From assembly GCA_036365145.1 (NCBI GenBank), contig JAEOAD010002279.1:740001-804000 (forward strand): a DNA stretch of 64,000 nucleotides, in the 5' to 3' direction. Of this stretch, positions 21,225-31,805 are shown piece after piece. The position numbers were made by a program, and so were the translations under genes. How positions within the stretch are numbered: position 1 is the first letter of the stretch; each line of letters starts with the position of its first letter. The DNA comes from Orientallactaga sibirica (taxonomy: Eukaryota; Chordata; Mammalia; Rodentia; Dipodidae). The notes under the pieces are model-generated. The model searched no databases and was not told where the DNA came from. It was given only the letters and a program-made list of their open reading frames with translations.

Positions 21225-21625
21225 CCGCAAGGGAGGCTTGGGGAATGTCTTCTCACTTTGAAATAAGAATAATGGTGGCTCGGGCTGGAGAGATGGCTTA
21301 GCAGTTAAGGTGCCTGCCTGCTAAGCCTAAGAACCCGGTTCCAATCTCCAGGTCCCACGTTTAGCCGGATGCAAAGTGATGCAAGGGCGCAATGCCGCAC
21401 TTGCCCACAAGGGGGCGCACGCATCTGGATTTTGTTCACAGCAGCTGAGAGACTGCAGGTGCGCCCATTTCTATCTGTCTCCCTCTCCCTCTCTGTCTGT
21501 CTCTCTCCAAAAATAAAAATAATAATAATAATAAAAAAGAATAATGGTGGCTTTGGGGGAGGGGAAGTAGGTAATTGAGATAATCTATGCCACCCAAGAC
21601 TAGTAGCACTCAATACACAGCGGAT
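21225..21625 (+). mobile_element. MIR remnant split by DIP
   Basis: GAAATAAGAATAATGGTGGC left of the SINE and AATTGAGATAATCTATGCC, AGTAGCACTCAATACACAGCG right of it follow the MIR plus-strand 3' half. Weak. Confidence 0.4.
21282..21536 (+). mobile_element. DIP-type SINE, lineage L, recent
   Basis: Complete L copy with (AAT)n in the tail and a perfect 16-bp TSD AAGAATAATGGTGGCT at 21265-21280 and 21537-21552. Confidence 0.97.
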
Positions 21626-22035
21626 GTTAACAACCAGCACTTCCAGGGCATGACCATTACCAACAAGAGAGCCCGGGACTTGGGAGTGGACTCGAGTTCC
21701 AAGAATTTAGCCCCTCTTCATTTGATCGCTCTGCGTAGAAGTGTAAGGCTCGCTGCTCAGTTAGGTCAGGGAAGTGGCCAGACATATGTGTCATATAGTG
21801 TCCCTGCAGGAGCCATATGGCATATTTGCCCTAGGAAACGTGAGGACGTTTATTAAAGGGATGATTCTAAAGGTGTGGGCAAGGGTTAGGGGAAGCACCA
21901 AGAGGCAATGCAGGACTCCCGGATGCATGCCCTAGGCCAGGCAGGGCAAGGAGAGGTGACATTACCAGAATGCACACAGATACATCCATGGAGAGGGCTC
22001 CCTTCAGGACCAGAGAGCCAGGGAATGCAAACCAT
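21626..22035. other. Unique sequence, no gene recognised
   Basis: No repeat or coding signature seen. Confidence 0.4.
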
Positions 22036-22240
22036 TGTTTAAATATTTTTATTTATTTATTTTGAGTTGCGGAGGTCGGGGGGAGAGAGAATGGGCACAC
22101 CAGGGCTTCCAGCTGCTACAGAAAAACTCCAGATACACGCACCACCTTATGAGTCAGGCTTACGTGGGTCCTGGGGAATCGAACCTGGGTCCTTTGGCTT
22201 TGCAGGCAGGCGCCTTACCCTCTAAGCCATTCCTCCAGGC
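22036..22240 (-). mobile_element. DIP-type SINE, lineage S
   Basis: Reverse copy with a changed GA tract (TTGCGGAGGTCGGGGGG) and diverged core. Confidence 0.92.
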
Positions 22241-23087
22241 CACTAATATCTTCTTCAACAGATAAGCAAACAGAGGCCCAAAGGATAAAATGGGATGTCG
22301 TGACAATCAACGAGACGGTGGAACTTGGAGCCCGTTATTGGGGTTTCAGTTTTGCTGGGCCGCCCCCTCAGCAGACGGTGATAGATTCCAAAGCCCCTGT
22401 GAGCTGCCACTGTCTCCAGGACCAGGCATTACTAATGTGCCCTTGATGGAGGCCCAGATCAGCACCAGAGTCCCCAACTTGGAAACTCTGCCGTATATTT
22501 TAATTATAGCCACTTGATAATGGGGGGGGAGATGATTAGAGGGAGGGGCTGCTCTACATCAAGCCTAAGAGTCCTGAAGGAACCGGTTGCTGGAGGCCCA
22601 TGAATATTCATTGTTATGTTAAACCACAAACTGCATTTCCCTGTGTTTACAATAATGGCATGCTCCTTGCAGCCTCTCATAATCTCTCAGTGGATGGAGG
22701 CAGCATGGAGTGCCCTCTGTTAAGGTGTTCTACTCCCATCATGGGAGGGCCTCCACAGTGCCCAAATGAATCACTAGAGAAATGAAAAGCTCCCATCGCC
22801 TGGCTGGAAACTGGCCCTGGCAGGGCCAGCCATTGTTCATGAAGCCTTGCCCTGGGCCAGGGGCTCCTTCCATTGGGTGCTTAGAGGGACACTGTGCTTC
22901 AGTCTTCTCGGCCTGCCTTTTTCACAGTGGAGGAGGGTGGGGCACACACTGCCGCGGATGGGATTCTGCTAATTGAATGGGGTCTCTGGAGACGTGTGTC
23001 ATCCATTCCCCTGGGAGTTTGTTGGAAACGCGGAATCCCAGTATGACGGGCATGTAGAGCTGAGAGAGAGGCCTGGAGATGGGCATG
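22241..23087. other. Unique, repeat-poor; conserved-looking AT block at 22480-22780
   Basis: No repeat recognised. GTATATTTTAATTATAGCCAC and the GAATATTCATTGTTATGTTA stretch have the texture of mammalian noncoding conserved sequence (balanced composition, homeodomain-type ATTA cores). Frames here have no domain. Confidence 0.35.
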
Positions 23088-23179
23088 TTCCAGGCCACCC
23101 TAAGACTACAGAGTGAATTCCAGGCCAGTCTGGGCTAGAGTGAGACGCTACCTCGAAAAACCAAAAAAGAAAAAAAAAT
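23088..23179 (+). mobile_element. B1 SINE, 5'-truncated
   Basis: Starts in the B1 3' half: CAGGCCACCCTAAGACTACAG, GCCAGTCTGGGCTAGAGTG, TACCTCGAAAAACCAAAAAA. Confidence 0.92.
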
Positions 23180-23345
23180 CACCTGGAAGGCAAGAAGACT
23201 ACAAAGCCTTCCCTATCAGGGCTACATGCAAAAACAAAGCATGCAGGAAATGTGGGAAACAGCAGGTGCCCTGTAAATGCTCTGTGAAAGGCCTCCTGGC
23301 TCAGGGGGCTTTTGGAAGTAGTTCACTCCCATTCTCAGCAGTGTC

Positions 23346-23357
23346 TTTCTTTCTTTT

Positions 23358-23397
<40 letters not shown>

Positions 23398-23400
23398 TCC
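23346..23400. repeat. (CTTT)n microsatellite
   Basis: About 13 CTTT units directly before the tail complement of the next SINE, again a tail-derived tract. Confidence 0.93.
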
Positions 23401-23609
23401 TTTAAACATTTTTATTTATTTATTTATTATGTATTTATTTGTTTGTTTGTTTATTAGAGACAGAGAGAGAGAGTGAGAATGGGAACACCAGGGCCTCTGC
23501 AAACAAACTCCAGACGCATGTGCCCCCTTAAGTGGGTCCTGGAGAATCCCACGGGGTCCCTAAGCTTCCCAGGCATGTGCCTTAACCGCTAAGCCATCTC
23601 TCCAGCCCG
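23401..23609 (-). mobile_element. DIP-type SINE, lineage S, internal deletion
   Basis: Reverse copy with mixed TTTA/TTTG tail complement. The segment between CCCCCTT and AAGTGGGTCC lacks the GTGCATCTGGCTTACG bases. Confidence 0.92.
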
Positions 23610-24302
23610 CATTCTCTTTCTTAATAATTATCTCCATCACAATTACTCACCATGTGCTCCTGGTGAAATTCTTTGTCCTGAGACACTAGATCTTGATATC
23701 TCAGCCAGTGCCCTCCAGCCTCTGACCCTCCCTGCCTATGACCCCAGCCGCATGGAATCTGCCTGGGAACCAGATTCCCAGGGGATTCGTGTGCATACTA
23801 AGTTCTAGAAGCACTAGGTGAGGAGACAGGCTCTCTCCTGTAGTCTGCCCTTCTTTGCCTGTGTGACTGTGGACCAGGCACCAGGCAAACGTACCCAGAC
23901 CCAGTCTGCCTTCTCTGTTGAGTGACAAGCCCAGGTATATGTTATAGGCTGTTTCTGTATGGTGGTGACCTTACAAAGCCGCGGAAATGAAATTCAGCAA
24001 AAGACACGTCTTCCTTAAACTTTCTAAGACTTCTTCTTTTTGTAGCAGAGAATCAAGTTGTTTATTTCTGATTAGCTGACACTGTATATATCAAGGTCTC
24101 ACTCCCCCCAAAAAGATGTGGCCCCCGGACCTTCCTCCCTTAGCACAACCCAAGTTTGGAAAGGATTAATTGTAGCCTTTCAATAATCCTAGAGAAGTTG
24201 TGAGGGGGTTTCTTCTATCATGTCAGGGAGATCTGAAGGGTTGCTGGGTGGCTAGGAATATGCTAAACTGTGCACTATAGGCCCTTTGAATCCTTCAAGA
24301 GC
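23610..24302. other. Unique sequence, no gene recognised
   Basis: No repeat recognised; the minus frame 23701-23928 has no domain. Confidence 0.4.
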
Positions 24303-24314
24303 TAAGTACATGCT

Positions 24315-24520
24315 TTCTTTATTATTTTATTTATTTATTTTGAGAGAGATAGAGAAAGAGGCAGGTAGAGAGAGAGAATGGGTGCACCAGGGCCTCCAGC
24401 CACTGCAAATATGTGTGTCACTTTGTGCATCTGGCTTATGTGGATCCTGGGGAATCGAACCTGGGTCCTTAGGCTTCAACACAGGCAAGCGTCTTAACTG
24501 CTAAGCCATCTCTCCAGCCC
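24315..24520 (-). mobile_element. DIP-type SINE, lineage S
   Basis: Reverse copy; TSD AAGTACATG at 24304-24312 and 24523-24531. Confidence 0.94.
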
Positions 24521-24531
24521 CCAAGTACATG

Positions 24532-24960
24532 TTTAAGCTTTCCTAAGGCGTCACTTCTTTCTGCAGTCAAGTCAACGTTTATTTCATCATGCCTAGTACA
24601 GTGCTGTCTTCTATCGAAATACCCGTCCTATTCATAAACCTTTACGGACTGTATTAGATGCACGTGAGGTAGACGGAAGTGAAACTGCTTGCCCAGCACT
24701 GGGAGGCCCCAGTGTGCTCTCCAGATGCAGTTCCAGCCTGCTGATAAGCAGGGGCAGTGTCCCAAAAAGCCAGGCCCGAGTGGGGCAGCTGGCTCTGCCC
24801 TTTCCTAGCCTGTAAAGGGACACAACAGACCTGGTCACCCAGAGATAGCTGCACAGTGTTCACTCCTCCACAGCCACGCCCCTCAGACATCACCACCTTC
24901 TCCAAAGATTGGTCATGTATATCTGTGACTCCTTATACTTTAGTAATTAGCAATAGCATG
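24532..24960. other. Unique; possible MIR-like piece near 24630-24720
   Basis: GAAACTGCTTGCCCAGCAC recalls the antisense MIR 'taacttgcccaaggtcac' segment, but flanking support is poor. Confidence 0.3.
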
Positions 24961-24972
24961 CCAGACTCAATT

Positions 24973-25228
24973 TATATATAAATATAAATATATATATTTA
25001 TTTACTAATATTTACTAATATAATATATATATATATTCACTTGAGAGAGAAAGAGAGGAGAGACAGAGAGTGAGAAAATAGGCATGACAGGCCCTCCATC
25101 TGCTGCAAACAAACTCCAGATGCATGCACCACCTTGTACATCTGGCTTCTATGGGTTCCGGGGAATCGAACCTGGGTCCTGTGCCTTTGCAGGCAAAGGC
25201 CTTAACCGCTAAGCCATCCCTCCAGCCC
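24973..25228 (-). mobile_element. DIP-type SINE, lineage S, with expanded TA tail
   Basis: Reverse copy whose tail complement is a long ATATATA/TTTACTAATA tract (24973-25040). TSD CAGACTCAATT at 24962-24972 and 25229-25239 encloses tract and SINE. Confidence 0.95.
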
Positions 25229-25239
25229 CAGACTCAATT

Positions 25240-26230
25240 GTAAGGATGGGCATATAAGACAAGGAAGGCCTCTGCTCTCTTGCAATTTCCAGATCTCTTG
25301 GAGCAGGCAACTCACAATCAAGAAGTTAAAAGAACGCTCAGCAGGTAACATCAGGAGACAATGCAGGGCAACGGAACAGGGAGGAAGTGGGGCAGGAAGC
25401 ATTAGCATTTGAAGCCTGAAACTAGAAAGGGGGAGCCACCATGTAGAATGAAGTGGTACAAGGTCCCTGGTGGGAACACCCCCATGGCATCAGGAAAGAG
25501 TAAGAAGGTCAGAGTGGCTAGAGTCAGCCCAGAGAAGTGGGACAAGGCCAGAAGCTGAGGAAGGTCCCATGCTTGGTGGGATGTGGGGGTCCCTCGCAGA
25601 GCTCACGTTTAATCACAAGGGTGACTGGCAACCAGCAACATGGGATCTCAGGAAGCGAGTGATACACTGTGCTTTGAAGTTTTAACAGTATGGGTTACAG
25701 CAAAATGAACACACAGACGGGAGCCATGTAGACCAGCTGGGGCATCTGTCAGTGTCCTGGGACAGAAGTGACGGTGTCTGGGACTAAGAGGTAAGCCTCA
25801 ATTCCAGCATGATGTCACAAAGGACGTCACCTGGCCGGCGTGCGTCTGTGGGAGACCTTGGTGCCACGGCTGCGCATTTGATCAAGGGCTCCTGTCTGCC
25901 TTGGCAGAACCCACCTGAGGGCTTCGATTCCATGAAGCCGTTGTTTTCGGAGTCCCAGATAACATGTTCATGTTCTGGATGAGCAACGCAGGCTTCAGGA
26001 GGATGGAGTGAATGTCCCAAGCCACACTTCGAAGCAGCCATGAAGCTCGAGAGCTGTGAAGGTCTTCTGAGGAAGGAGTCCATTCTTTCTCTTTTATACC
26101 TTCTTGAAGATCACCTTCCACCCATCCACAAAAGCTGTCATCTGCTCTAAATGCACACTTCTGCAAGCAAAGTAGACTTGTCCCAGTTCTGCCAGTAGCA
26201 CGGACAGCCCAGTCCAGCTAGGAGTTTCCA
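25240..26230. other. Unique sequence, no gene recognised
   Basis: Nearly 1 kb without recognised repeats. Minus frames 25784-26083 and 25882-26166 overlap and have no domain. TGATGTCAC and ACGTCAC (about 25810-25830) are CRE-like half sites 7 bp apart, a weak hint only. Confidence 0.4.
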
Positions 26231-26263
26231 AGGAGCATCACTCTAGGTAGCTTTTAAATTTTT

Positions 26264-26391
26264 TTTTTTTTTTTTTTTTGGTTTTTGAAGATCATCTCAC
26301 CCTAGCTCAGGCTGACCTGAATTAAATGCACAGTCTCAGGGTGGACTTGTCCCAATCCTCCTACCTCTGCCTCCAGAGTGCTGGGGATTCC
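26264..26391 (-). mobile_element. B1 SINE, diverged
   Basis: Reverse, T-rich tail complement, TAGCTCAGGCTGACCTGAAT and CTACCTCTGCCTCCAGAGTG; head end shortened. Flanked by about 33-bp near-perfect direct repeats (26231-26263 and 26392-26424). Confidence 0.9.
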
Positions 26392-26424
26392 AGGAGAATC
26401 ACTCTAGGTAGCTTTTAAATTTTT

Positions 26425-26639
26425 AAATTTTATTTTATGTATTTATTTATTTGAGAGAGAGAGAAAGAGGCAGAGAGTGAGAGAGAGAATTTGTGCAGCA
26501 GGGCCTCCGTCCACTGCAAATGAACTCCAGGTGCATGTACCACCTTGTGCATCTGGCTTATGTGGGTCCTGAAGAATCGAACCTGGGTCCTTTGGCTTTG
26601 CAGGCAAGCACCTTAGCCACTAACCCATCTCTCTAGCCC
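26425..26639 (-). mobile_element. DIP-type SINE, lineage S, at the same target as the B1
   Basis: Reverse copy. CTCTAGGTAGCTTTTAAATT before it and TCTAGGCAGAATTTTTATG after it are its TSD; the left one is also the right duplication of the B1. Confidence 0.93.
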
Positions 26640-26704
26640 TCTAGGCAGAATTTTTATGAACTCAAATTATTTTTGTGATGGTGACCCTTGACGCCGACAC
26701 TTCA

Positions 26705-26775
26705 ACTGCCTTTAGTAATATTCCTTTTCTCTGACTCACTTTTCCCATCTGTAAAATGGGAGCACTGATCTTTCC
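26705..26775 (+). mobile_element. MIR fragment
   Basis: CTCACTTTTCCCATCTGTAA followed by AATGGGAGCACTGATC, the MIR 'tttcctcatctgtaaaatgggg' segment. Confidence 0.55.
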
Positions 26776-26944
26776 TGCCATAACCACTATAGTATGAACA
26801 TAACAAATCCACCATTTATTTAAGTGGCATTGAATGCACGGTAGCTCCTCTATTCTTTTTCGTAACATTGACTGGGAGCGTTCCTTCCCGTTTAATGATC
26901 TCCAACAGAGACAGACATTCGAAACAATCCCCATAATGGTACTT

Positions 26945-27140
26945 GACAATTACAGAGCACGAGCCCGTGGGCCATGATAAATATTTTACAGTCATTACCT
27001 TTGATAATCTTCACAGGAGCCCCGTGAGGTATCTTTCAGGTATCTATCGGGGTCCCCATTTTGTAGATACAGAAAAGAAGGCTCATCGCCATTATGCCAT
27101 TCACCGCGGACAGCCGAGCCAGGAGTCCAATCCTTACCTC
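26945..27140 (-). mobile_element. MIR
   Basis: Antisense order complete: ACAGAGCACGAGCCCGTGGGCC, ATAATCTTCACAGGAGCCCC, CCATTTTGTAGATACAGAAAAG, then GCCGAGCCAGGAGTCCAATCC. No nested insertion. Confidence 0.7.
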
Positions 27141-27300
27141 TGAGTCTAGAATGGGTGCTGAGGACAACAAGGGCCTTCTGCCTCTCATTGCAAGGATGAG
27201 CTGTGCCATCCCAAGCACCAATCTCGCCTCTGTGAGAGATGTTAGCCAGCGCCAGGCCTAGCAGGTGGCATGAGAAGTATGTCTCAATTAGGCCTGAATC

Positions 27301-27312
27301 TTTTTTTTTTTT

Positions 27313-27366
<54 letters not shown>

Positions 27367-27546
27367 AAGAGACACAAAGAGAGAATAGGTGCGCCGGGGC
27401 CTTTTCAGCTGCTGTGAATGAACTTGAGACGCGTGCACTCCCTTGTGCGTGTTTGCGTCACTTTTGCGTGGGACCTGGAGATTCGAACACGCGTTCTTAG
27501 GCTTCGCAGGCAGGCGCCTTCACCGCTAAGCCATCTCTCCAGCCCT
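27301..27546 (-). mobile_element. DIP-type SINE, lineage L, with long (GA)n
   Basis: Reverse copy with about 23 uninterrupted GA units (27316-27361). TSD AGGCCTGAATCTT at 27290-27302 and 27547-27559. Confidence 0.96.
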
Positions 27547-27559
27547 AGGCCTGAATCTT

Positions 27560-27670
27560 AAATTCCAGAGAAGGAGCAAGCGATGGAGTCTAAGAAGTTC
27601 CTAAGTGAATGAAACAGCCAGATAGGACTTGCCTTAGACGAGAGAGACTCTCGCTCCTCTGCTCACAGAA

Positions 27671-27708
<38 letters not shown>

Positions 27709-28815
27709 CTTATTGCTGAGCCAGCAGAAGTTGTACCTTCCCCTCCCCCCAACCTTACAGAGACTGGGGAATTTGAGGCAAATGCAGAAGGAAGGCTTTC
27801 AGCCCCACGTCTTCTACGGCAGTGTGGCCTCTGGTACATCATCACCTGCTCCAAGATGGCTCTATGAGCCTGAGTCTCAGAGTCACCCCAATGCAGGTTC
27901 ACATCAGGCCTTCATCTCTCCTGGTCTTGACCAAGCCAGGGGACTTCCTCTGTGAAAAGTGCCGTTGAATAATTCTGGGTGCAAAGCATTTTGGAGAACA
28001 TTGAAGCAGATCAAGTCACTACATGGTGAAGGCTGAGAGGGGCCAGTCGCTAGAACTCATGCAAGCAGCCTGGAAGGGTCCCGGAAGATGTGCGTGCCAT
28101 CCTAGTTAAGCTGTTCATTGCCTCTCTACCCCTGGCATTGTCAGAGCCCAGCTTTGTTTCCCGACCACCAAAATATAACTCCGTAAACTTCTGCTCTGTA
28201 GGTGTTTCGTTTCAATTACTTTCAGATATCTTCGCCACTCAAAATAATCCTTTTGTCACAATGACAGTGTATAATATATACACTAGGTGACTACATACCA
28301 TCTGACTACATACTATTTGGTTCCAACTCTTTTTTTCATCATTCCAGAAAAGGCAAAACTAGGAATACAGGGGTTGTCAGGGGATAGGGAAACAGGAGGA
28401 GTGAATTGGTAGATGGGGGAATAAAACCCACCTGTCCAGGTTCCCAAACCTGTGACCCCCCCCCTTGACATTTAAAGCTGCTGGAATCAATTGTGGGAGG
28501 GGTGGGTGGCACACGTAGGGTCTGCAATGAAGCAGACTTTTAGCAGGATGCAACGATCTATGCAGTCAGAAAGGCAGCTGATGTTACTATGCAGAGAATG
28601 TCTGCATCAACACTAAGGTTTAGTCCGTGTGTGACAATGATATGACTACGTGGGTTCACTGTTGTATGTGTTATGATTGGAGGGACATATAGGATATGGG
28701 CTCAGGATACATGTATGGGGCACAAAGGCATACAGAAAAGATCTCTGAACCACGCTTTCAGTTTTGCTGTAAACCTAAAACTACTCTGGAAAGTTAAATG
28801 CATTTAAAATTTTTT
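27560..28815. other. Unique, with (TC)n microsatellite at 27674-27707
   Basis: About 17 TC units at 27674-27707. Otherwise no repeat or coding signature is recognised across more than 1.2 kb; frames on both strands are short and domain-free. Confidence 0.45.
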
Positions 28816-28834
28816 CTTTTATTAGTATTTTCCT

Positions 28835-29058
28835 TTGAATTTTTTTCTTTAGAGAGAGAGAGAGAGAGAGAGAGAACTGGCGCACCAGGGCCTTGGCCAG
28901 TGCAATCAAACTCCAGATGCTTGCACCACGTGGTGGTCATGTGCGACACTGCGCTTGCCTCACCTTTGTGTGTCTGGCTTATGTGGGATCTGGAGAGTTG
29001 AACATGGGTCCTCAGGCTTTGCAGGAAAGTGCCTTAGCTGCTAAGCCATCTCTCCAGC
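28835..29058 (-). mobile_element. DIP-type SINE, lineage M
   Basis: Reverse M copy (CATGTGCGACACTGCGCTTGCC). TSD TTAGTATTTTC / CCAGTATTCTC, imperfect. Confidence 0.93.
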
Positions 29059-29074
29059 CCAGTATTCTCTTTTT

Positions 29075-29247
29075 CTTTTTAAAATTTATTTATTTGTTTG
29101 CAAGAAGAGAGAGAGAGAGAAAAAAACAGCAAGAGAGAAAATGGGCACATGAAGGCCTCCAGCCGCTGCCAATGAACTCCAGATGCATGTGCCACCTTGT
29201 GCAGCTAGCTTACATGGGTACCGGGGAATTGAACCTGGGTCCTTTAG
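29075..29247 (-). mobile_element. DIP-type SINE, lineage S, head missing
   Basis: Reverse copy ending at GAACCTGGGTCCTTTAGGG; the last about 40 bp (head with A box) are absent. The junction reads into TTAGGGTTAGGG. Confidence 0.9.
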
Positions 29248-29259
29248 GGTTAGGGTCTA

Positions 29260-29628
29260 AATGTGACTATGTATCAAGAGAGCTTTCTGGAGTCATGGAC
29301 ATCTTTGTAAGAAACTGAATTATTCAAGTATGTGAACTTGTCAGGACTCGGCAAGAATGCCAACATAAAGTTTTTTTTTTTTTGCATTTCACTGTAGATT
29401 ATTTTATCTCCAAATAGGGGGGAAAACAAAACAAAACTGGAAACAAATGTTGAGCCCCTTGATGATACTCACGTTGAGATGTTCGGGGGAAGTGTGCAGA
29501 TGTCTGACCTTTAGTTTATAATACATCACTGGCCAAAGATGATGAACGTGTGATAATAGAGATGGACAGATGAACAAGCATAGGATAGAGCAAGCCAAGT
29601 GTTGAGAGTGGTGAGAACATGGGCGTTC
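29260..29628. other. Unique sequence, no gene recognised
   Basis: T12 run at 29371-29382; nothing else recognised. Confidence 0.4.
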
Positions 29629-29643
29629 ACTTAACAATCATCT

Positions 29644-29869
29644 TTAAAAAATATTTATTTTATTTATTTATTTGAGAGAAAGAGAGAGAGAGAGAGGAAG
29701 AGGCAGAGAGAAAGAGAAAATGGACACGCCAGGGCCTCCAGCCACTGCAAGTGAACTCCAGACGCATGCGCCCCCTTGCATATCTGGCTTACGTGGGTCC
29801 TGGGAATCGAACCGGGGTCCTGAAGCTTTGCAGGCAAACACCTTAACCACTAAGCCATTTCCCCAGCCT
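29644..29869 (-). mobile_element. DIP-type SINE, lineage S
   Basis: Reverse copy; perfect TSD CACTTAACAAT at 29629-29639 and 29871-29881. Confidence 0.96.
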
Positions 29870-29881
29870 GCACTTAACAAT

Positions 29882-30412
29882 TCTTCTATGCATTTGAAAG
29901 GCTTTATAATGCTGAAGGAACAAAAAAAAAAAAAAAAACTACCTTTAGACTTTTTCTAGCCATCTAAAGTGGTAACTAGTGGTCATATAAGAAAGCTAAA
30001 ACATAGTTACTATTTTAACCAGTACAATTTCAGATTTGTCATTAGAGTTTTAGCACTGCACACCTGATTTACAAGCCATCCAGGACCCGAGTGCATCGTG
30101 CTTTTGTGAAAGAATTAGATTGGAAGTTCACAGTCTTTCATTTCAATGCCTCCAGATAAGTTTTGGGGTGAGGTGACCTTGGCAGAGATGGGTGGATCCC
30201 GTCAGCCTGATTATTGTGGTTCACTTCCTGTTTGTAGGACTGGTGAGGGAGGCGGGGCATGCAGCTTTCACTCTCTGGCCATCTGTCCTTTCTTCTCAGA
30301 TCTCAAACTCTCCAGACTCTGGAAAGTTCTGTATATCTGTGCATGGGTGCTGCCCATCTGAAAATGAGTCAGGTACGTCTTCAGGTACAAGAAGGAAACA
30401 TGTGGTGTTTGT
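29882..30412. other. Unique sequence, no gene recognised
   Basis: A17 run near 29922-29938. Plus frame 30192-30638 partly reads antisense B1 and is not a gene. Confidence 0.4.
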
Positions 30413-30430
30413 TTTAGGATTTTTTGTTTG

Positions 30431-30590
30431 TTTGTTTTTTCATTTTTTAGTTTTTCAAGGTAGGGTCTCACTCTGGCCCAGGCTGACCTGGAATTCACTG
30501 TGTAGTCTCAGGGTGGCCTCGAACTCATGGCGATCCTCCTACCTCTGCCTCCCAAGTGCTGGGATTAAGGTGTGCGCCACCACGCCCAGC
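30431..30590 (-). mobile_element. B1 SINE (first of a tandem pair)
   Basis: Reverse B1 ending GCCACCACGCCCAGC. TSD AGGATTTTTTG before and after. Carries GGGATTAAGGTGTGCGCC, a private variant of the usual GGGATTAAAGGCGTGCGCC. Confidence 0.95.
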
Positions 30591-30596
30591 TCAGGA

Positions 30597-30765
30597 TTTT
30601 TTGTTTTGTTTTGTTTTGTTTTTTGTTTTTTGAGGTAGGGTCTCACTCTAGCCCAGGCTGACCTGGAATTCACTCTGTAGTCTCAGGGTGGCCTCCAACT
30701 CACGGCAATCCTCCTACCTCTGCCTCCCGAGTGCTGGGATTAAGGTGTGCGCCACCACGCTGGGC
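30597..30765 (-). mobile_element. B1 SINE (second of a tandem pair)
   Basis: Reverse B1 with (TTTTG)n tail complement. It shares the private GGGATTAAGGTGTGCGCC variant with the neighbour. Confidence 0.95.
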
Positions 30766-30934
30766 TTGCTTCCGGAGTTTGATTGGATGGTCACAGGTGT
30801 CATCGCCAACCTCATCTGACAGATACTAGTCAGTCAGTCAATTTGCTGGCGAGTGGTGGAGGGTAGAGTTGACTCGCCCGTCTAGTTGCCAAGTTTGGAG
30901 CCCTGTTGACGCTTCAGTTTGCTGAAATGGACAT

Positions 30935-31323
30935 TGTAGCAGACAGCTTCAGGTTCGCTGAGATGAACTTCCAGACCAGGCACAGTTATGGAGGAAGGGA
31001 TATTATTTATTGAAGCTTACAGATCCAGGGGAAGTTCCATAATGGCAGAAGAAGCGACCTTCTCTCACAAGACCAAGCAGAGAGAGCAAAAGCCAACCAG
31101 TCACCACAGCACACAGAGCAAAACTACAGCCAAAAGGTCACACAGCACACTTCAGGAACTCCTGCTAGGCACATTTGCATATCTTTACAATGGAATCTCA
31201 AACCATCACCACACCTTAAGACCGGCCCCCAGTGACCTTGCCTCTAGCAAGGTGATTGCAGATGCAAACTATAAAGTAATAAAACATTGAATATATTGGG
31301 GGACATGTATTCAAACTACCACA
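30935..31323 (-). mobile_element. Solo LTR, same ERV family (copy B)
   Basis: On the minus strand it runs TGTGGTAGTTTGAATACATG to GAAGCTGTCTGCTACA and aligns with 1966-2324 throughout. On that strand TTCAATAAATAAT supplies the poly(A) signal and TGCAAATGTGCC recalls a factor site. Exact 5-bp TSD GACAT at 30930-30934 and 31324-31328, which fits class III (ERVL/MaLR) integration. No coding region remains. Confidence 0.88.
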
Positions 31324-31370
31324 GACATATTTCCTGGAACATTTACAGTACAGAACGAGTTTCCATATGG

Positions 31371-31790
31371 ACGGTCCTCACTTTCAATGGAGCAGTCTAC
31401 TATTATGCTCTTGTAGCCTAAATGCCACCTGTTAAAGGTTTGATCCACCACCTATGGCACTATTGGGAGATGGTAAAGCTGAGGAGGCGGGCCTAGTGGA
31501 AAGAAAAAGTTCAGTGCTTTTGAAGGGGATCTTGGTGCTTTGTCCCTCTTCCTACCACCATGAGGTGAGCAGCTTTCTTCCACCATGTGATGCTCCCATT
31601 GTCTGTGGCCTCATGACAGTCCCAAGAGACAAGGTTAACCATGCTCTGAAATCACTAAAACCAAGAGTCAAAATCAGCCTTTTTGTCGCTCCAAGTTACT
31701 TTTCTCAGGAATGTTGTCGCTGCAGTTGGAAGCTGACTAACCTGTACACCTTAATCCTTTCTCCTTTTCAGTTTGGGGCTAGGTGGGAAT
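31371..31790 (+). mobile_element. LTR-like repeat, MaLR/rodent type, degenerate
   Basis: TAGCCTAAATGCCACCTG, GGCACTATTGGGAGATGG, GAGGCGGGCCTAGTGG, TTCCACCATGTGATGC and CCAAGAGTCAAAATCAGCC recall LTR-type repeats with 'tggtttgaatg...ggcactattgggagg' starts. Family and ends not fixed. Confidence 0.45.
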
Positions 31791-31805
31791 TTAAACTTGC
31801 TTTTG

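Noticed and set aside
25805..25835. CRE-type regulatory site pair
   Set aside because: Two short half-sites in otherwise unremarkable DNA; expected by chance in 64 kb.
26995..27438. 147-codon minus-strand frame
   Set aside because: Composed of DIP with (GA)n and antisense MIR.
28930..29000. Tandem duplication of neighbouring DIPs at 28.8-29.2 kb
   Set aside because: The two belong to different lineages (M and S), so they are independent insertions.
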